From assembly GCA_945873205.1 (NCBI GenBank), contig CAMCCC010000019.1, positions 1 to 43,102 of the forward strand: a DNA stretch of 43,102 nt. Direction: 5' to 3'. Of this stretch, positions 40,247-43,102 are shown one piece after another. The notes beneath the pieces were generated by a model. That model was given only the letters and a program-made list of their open reading frames with translations. It did no database searches and had not been told where the DNA came from. Numbering within the stretch: the stretch's first letter is position 1; every line of letters begins with the position of its first letter. This DNA is from an uncultured bacterium. Lineage in GTDB: Bacteria; Bacillota; Clostridia; Oscillospirales; Oscillospiraceae. A program made the translations under genes and the position numbers.

Positions 40247-40313
40247 GGTGGGGAACGGGAGGAAGGTCCTTAAAAATTGTTAACCCAGCGCAGCCGGGGA
40301 CCCATAATGCCTA

Positions 40314-40342
40314 TTGAGAAATCTGCAAGGGTCTGGTATAAT
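40314..40342 (+). promoter_or_regulatory. Promoter of ychF
   Basis: TTGAGA (40314-40319, 5/6), a 17-base spacer and a perfect TATAAT (40337-40342). The leader contains a GC-rich hairpin (GGCGCGCCGGAG / CTCCGGCGCC, 40363-40387) just before AAAGGAGA and the ATG at 40409. Confidence 0.85.
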
Positions 40343-40408
40343 ACTTTGACTAACAGAGAAACGGCGCGCCGGAGCTCCTCCGGCGCCTGAGATAAAGGAG
40401 ACGAAAAG

Positions 40409-41500
40409 ATGAAATTAGGTATCGTCGGCCTGCCCAATGTGGGCAAGTCCACCCTCTTTAACGCCATCACCAACGCGGGGGCCCAGTCCGCCAACTTCCC
40501 CTTCTGCACCATCGAGCCCAATGTGGGCATGGTGACCGTGCCGGACAGCCGGCTGGACTTTCTGGCGAAGCTCTATGAGCCCAAGAAGTACACCCCCGCG
40601 GTGATCGAGTTTGTGGACATCGCTGGTCTGGTGAAGGGCGCCTCCAAGGGCGAGGGCCTGGGCAACAAGTTTTTGGGCAATATCCGGGCCACCGACGCCA
40701 TCGTCCATGTGGTGCGCTGCTTTGACGATGAGAACGTCATCCATGTGGAGGGCAGCACCGACCCCCGGCGGGACATCGAGATCATCGACCTGGAGCTGAT
40801 CATGGCTGACCTGGAGATGGTGGAGCGCCGCATCGACAAGGCCGCCAAGGCCGCCAAGGGGGACAAAAAGTTCCTCCGGGAGGTAGAGGTGTTCCAGGCC
40901 CTGAAGGAGCATCTGAACGAGGGCAGAAGCGCCCGCAGCTTTGACTGTGACCCGGACGACCGGGAACTGATCATGAGCTCTGACCTGCTGACCATCAAGC
41001 CCATCATCTACGCCGCCAACATGGACGAGGAGGGCGTTGCCAACTTTGCCGCCAACCCCTACTACCAGACCGTGGCGGAGATCGCCGCTGCCGAGGAGGC
41101 CCAGGTGCTGCCCATCTGCGCCAAGGTGGAAGAGGAGATGGCGGAGCTTGACCCGGAGGACAAGCTGATGTTCCTGGAGGAACTGGGCTTGCAGGAATCC
41201 GGTCTGGACCGGATGATTAAATGCTCCTACGAGCTGCTGGGCCTGATTTCCTTCCTGACCTGCGGCAGCGACGAGTGCCGGGCCTGGACCATCAAGAAGG
41301 GAACCAAGGCCCCTCAGGCTGCCGGTAAAATCCACTCCGACTTTGAGCGGGGCTTTATCCGGGCGGAGATCGTGGCCTTCAAGGACCTGGAGGAGTGCGG
41401 CAGCATGGCCGCCGCCAAGGAGAAGGGCCTGGTGCGCAGCGAGGGCAAGGACTATGTGATGCATGACGGGGACGTGACCCTGTTCCGCTTTAACGTATGA
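40409..41500 (+). CDS. ychF: Redox-regulated ATPase YchF (OLA1 family)
   Basis: A 363-residue Obg-family P-loop protein. G1 is G-L-P-N-V-G-K-S-T (7-15). F-P-F-C-T-I-E-P-N follows, then [17 protein letters not shown] as G3, and A-N-M-D-E-E as the altered G4 that makes the family prefer ATP. The C-terminal TGS-like domain ends with D-Y-V-M-H-D-G-D-V. It associates with ribosomes and is linked to stress responses. The stop overlaps the next start (ATGA). Confidence 0.96.
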   Translation: MKLGIVGLPNVGKSTLFNAITNAGAQSANFPFCTIEPNVGMVTVPDSRLDFLAKLYEPKKYTPAVIEFVDIAGLVKGASKGEGLGNKFLGNIRATDAIVHVVRCFDDENVIHVEGSTDPRRDIEIIDLELIMADLEMVERRIDKAAKAAKGDKKFLREVEVFQALKEHLNEGRSARSFDCDPDDRELIMSSDLLTIKPIIYAANMDEEGVANFAANPYYQTVAEIAAAEEAQVLPICAKVEEEMAELDPEDKLMFLEELGLQESGLDRMIKCSYELLGLISFLTCGSDECRAWTIKKGTKAPQAAGKIHSDFERGFIRAEIVAFKDLEECGSMAAAKEKGLVRSEGKDYVMHDGDVTLFRFNV

Positions 41501-42132
41501 CTTATATCGATGTTTTTGAGTACATCGGCGTGGCGGCCTTTGCCATCTGCGGCGCCATGGCCGGGATTGACCGGGGGGCCGACATTTTCGGCGTGCTGTT
41601 CGTGGCGGTGATCACCGCTCTGGGCGGCGGCGTCATCCGGGATATGATGCTGGGCCATCTGCCGCCCCGGATGTTCAGCAGCTTTGCCTATATCGGCGTG
41701 GCCATTTTCTTCGGCCTTCTGGTGTTTCTGGATGCCTATATCCGCACAGAAAAATACAGGAAGCATCAGGCGGAGCTGGACAGCCTGGTGAACATCTTTG
41801 ATGCCCTGGGGCTGGCGGTGTTCACCGTCACAGGCATGGATATTGCCATTGCCCAGTGCGCTCTGGAAAACCCGGTGCTGCTGGTGCTGCTGGGCATGAC
41901 CACCGGCGTGGGCGGCGGCATGGTGCGGGATGTGCTGATCGATGTGATGCCCGCCGTGCTACGCAAGCGGATTTACGCCGTGGCCTCCATGGCCGGGGGG
42001 ATTGTGTATTATGTCCTGCTGCGGCTGGGCGTGGCCGGATTCCTCTCTGCCATCGTGGCGATGGCCGTGATTTTCACCCTGCGCATCCTGGCTACGGTGT
42101 ATAAATGGAACCTTCCCAAGGTAAAACAATAG
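41497..42132 (+). CDS. TRIC/UPF0126 family membrane protein
   Basis: A 211-residue protein with about seven TM helices built as two repeats of the UPF0126 unit. Each repeat carries the G-G-G-x-x-R-D motif: G-G-G-V-I-R-D at 43-49 and G-G-G-M-V-R-D at ~139-145. Bacterial members form homotrimeric cation channels. The ATG overlaps the ychF stop, so it is translationally coupled. A basic C-terminus ends the protein. A physiological role with ychF is not established. Confidence 0.9.
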   Translation: MTYIDVFEYIGVAAFAICGAMAGIDRGADIFGVLFVAVITALGGGVIRDMMLGHLPPRMFSSFAYIGVAIFFGLLVFLDAYIRTEKYRKHQAELDSLVNIFDALGLAVFTVTGMDIAIAQCALENPVLLVLLGMTTGVGGGMVRDVLIDVMPAVLRKRIYAVASMAGGIVYYVLLRLGVAGFLSAIVAMAVIFTLRILATVYKWNLPKVKQ

Positions 42133-42152
42133 TAAAAGTACTGTAACAGCCA

Positions 42153-42181
42153 TTGACAGCCCGGCTTTTCGGTGTTATGAT
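42153..42181 (+). promoter_or_regulatory. Promoter of the thrS leader
   Basis: A perfect TTGACA (42153-42158), a 17-base spacer and TATGAT (42176-42181, 5/6). Transcription should begin near 42188, which gives a ~240-base leader. Confidence 0.88.
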
Positions 42182-42187
42182 GGCAAA

Positions 42188-42410
42188 GTTGAAAAAGGCC
42201 GTGACGGAGACGGCAGATGCAGAACACGCGCAGAGAGGGCGGCCACCGGCTGAAAGCTGCCCCGGAAACTGCATCAGCGCCCACCACTCCTGAGCCGGCA
42301 GATGAAACAAGTCTGCACGTCTGGCACACGTTACCCTGCCATGAGTGAAAAATCAAGGTGGAACCGTGCATGACGCACCCTTGGCATTTGCCAGGGGTGC
42401 TTATCTTTTT
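42188..42410 (+). ncRNA. T-box riboswitch for tRNA-Thr
   Basis: A leader between the promoter and thrS. The T-box AAGGTGGAACCGTGC is at 42355-42369. Stem I features include an AGAGAG stretch (42232-42237) and, near its 3' side, ACC at 42283-42285 followed by purine A, which fits a threonine specifier; the next triplet ACT is also a Thr codon. The antiterminator can form by pairing AAGG (42355-42358) with CCTT (42379-42382). The competing terminator is at 42375-42410. Uncharged tRNA-Thr should stabilise the antiterminator and raise thrS expression. Confidence 0.9.
42375..42410 (+). terminator. Regulated terminator of the T-box leader
   Basis: GCACCC (42375-42380) pairs with GGGTGC (42395-42400), with an inner GGC/GCC extension, followed by TTATCTTTTT. 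It shares bases with the antiterminator. Confidence 0.88.
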
Positions 42411-42429
42411 ACAGGAGGAGATTTTTACA

Positions 42430-43102
42430 ATGGATGAAAACAAGTTCAGCTTTGAGAACGAAGAATACCGCCGCACCTATTGGCACACCTGCTCCCACAT
42501 TCTGGCCCAGGCCGTGAAGCGCCTGTACCCGGAGGTGAAGCTGGCCATCGGCCCCTCAATCGACAACGGATTTTACTACGACATGGACTCGCCCTTCCCC
42601 TTCACCCCGGAGATTATGGAGAAGATCGAGGGCGAGATGCGCAAAATCTGCAAGGAGAAGCTGAAGCTGGAGCGCTTTGAACTGCCCCGGGAGGAAGCCC
42701 TGAAGTTCATGGAGGAAAAGGGCGAGCCCTACAAGGTGGAGCTGATCAACGATCTGCCGGAGGATGCCGCCATCAGCTTCTACAGGCAGGGCGAGTTTAC
42801 CGACCTGTGTGCCGGCCCCCATCTGGACTCCACCGGCCGGGTCAAGGGCAATGCCATCAAGCTTACTGCCTGCAACAGCGCCTATTGGCGGGGCGATTCC
42901 AACCGCCAGACCCTCCAGCGCATCTACGGCGTGGCCTTCCCCAAGAAGGACGAGCTGGACGCCTATCTGGAGCGGATCGAGGAGGCCAAGCGCCGGGATC
43001 ACCGGAAGCTGGGCAAGGAGCTGGGTCTGTTCATGCTCACCGACGAAGGCCCCGGCTTCCCCTTCTTCCTGCCCAAGGGCATGGTGCTGAAAAACACCCT
43101 GA
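42430..43102 (+). CDS. thrS: Threonyl-tRNA synthetase, N-terminal part (window ends inside gene)
   Basis: At least 224 residues are encoded before the window ends. The reading frame opens with M-D-E-N-K-F-S-F-E and reaches the editing domain almost at once: [11 protein letters not shown] (H-x3-H), [15 protein letters not shown], then C-A-G-P-H-L-D as the C-x3-H pair. So the usual ~60-residue TGS domain is absent or reduced to about 15 residues. The last visible part enters the catalytic domain ([12 protein letters not shown]). AGGAGG lies ~11 bases before the ATG. Expression is controlled by the T-box leader. Confidence 0.93.
   Translation, partial: MDENKFSFENEEYRRTYWHTCSHILAQAVKRLYPEVKLAIGPSIDNGFYYDMDSPFPFTPEIMEKIEGEMRKICKEKLKLERFELPREEALKFMEEKGEPYKVELINDLPEDAAISFYRQGEFTDLCAGPHLDSTGRVKGNAIKLTACNSAYWRGDSNRQTLQRIYGVAFPKKDELDAYLERIEEAKRRDHRKLGKELGLFMLTDEGPGFPFFLPKGMVLKNTL

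Noticed and set aside
40343-40408. Riboswitch in the ychF leader
   Set aside because: Only one GC-rich hairpin is present, without a terminator or a conserved aptamer pattern.
1-43102. Prophage, integrative element or insertion sequence
   Set aside because: No integrase, transposase, capsid, terminase or conjugation gene is recognisable, and most genes have conserved chromosomal neighbours.

Overview
The window looks like chromosomal DNA of a high-GC, Gram-positive-type anaerobe of the Clostridia, most likely Oscillospiraceae (Clostridium cluster IV). The evidence is strong AGGAGG-type ribosome sites, TTG and GTG starts, a threonine T-box leader, a DnaD/DnaI-type primosome, maf-mreC-mreD-mrdA, hisS-aspS, tilS-hpt-ftsH and rplI-dnaB pairs, and an NfnAB electron-bifurcating transhydrogenase. 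No phage, insertion sequence, CRISPR array, tRNA or rRNA gene was recognised. The family assignment is inference; no marker gene was compared.

Layout. 1-219: a truncated dispersed repeat, a terminator of an upstream gene and a promoter. 220-1824: a beta-CASP metallo-beta-lactamase RNase. 1845-6401: the most unusual part, a probable four-gene unit with its own promoter and terminator. It encodes a pseudokinase C-lobe/TM/C-type-lectin protein, a GNAT acetyltransferase, a serine hydrolase with a TM and a Tyr/Glu-rich repeat tail, and a lipoprotein that looks like a circularly permuted solute-binding domain. 6400-9348 (minus): dnaD, a DnaI/DnaC-like helicase loader and a DUF2804 gene. 9550-15714: a U32 RlhA-like protein, then maf, mreC, mreD and the PBP2 gene. 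15876-16280: a methylglyoxal synthase homologue lacking the catalytic Asp. 16428-21188: hisS, aspS and comM/yifB. 21238-22617 (minus): a zinc-ribbon membrane protein.

22817-26555: an MFS transporter, thiI and cinA. 26634-28887 (minus): nfnB and nfnA. 28980-29928 (minus): a LUD-domain protein and a cupin. 30033-31076 (minus): a sugar-phosphate nucleotidyltransferase with a leftover phosphomannomutase C-terminal domain. 31241-33232: gdpP. 33233-33750: a gene-free tract packed with palindromic repeats. 33751-39492: rplI, dnaB, tilS, hpt and ftsH. 39545-40183 (minus): an anchored extracytoplasmic protein of unknown function. 40409-42132: ychF and a TRIC-type membrane protein. 42188-43102: a T-box leader and the start of thrS, which runs off the window.

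Most of the window is housekeeping: replication loading and helicase, cell-wall elongation, aminoacyl-tRNA supply, tRNA modification, c-di-AMP turnover and protein quality control. The points most worth following up are the 1.8-6.4 kb envelope unit, the altered methylglyoxal synthase, the shortened nucleotidyltransferase/phosphomannomutase fusion, and the double-hairpin repeat family found at 1-56 and 33.5-33.7 kb.
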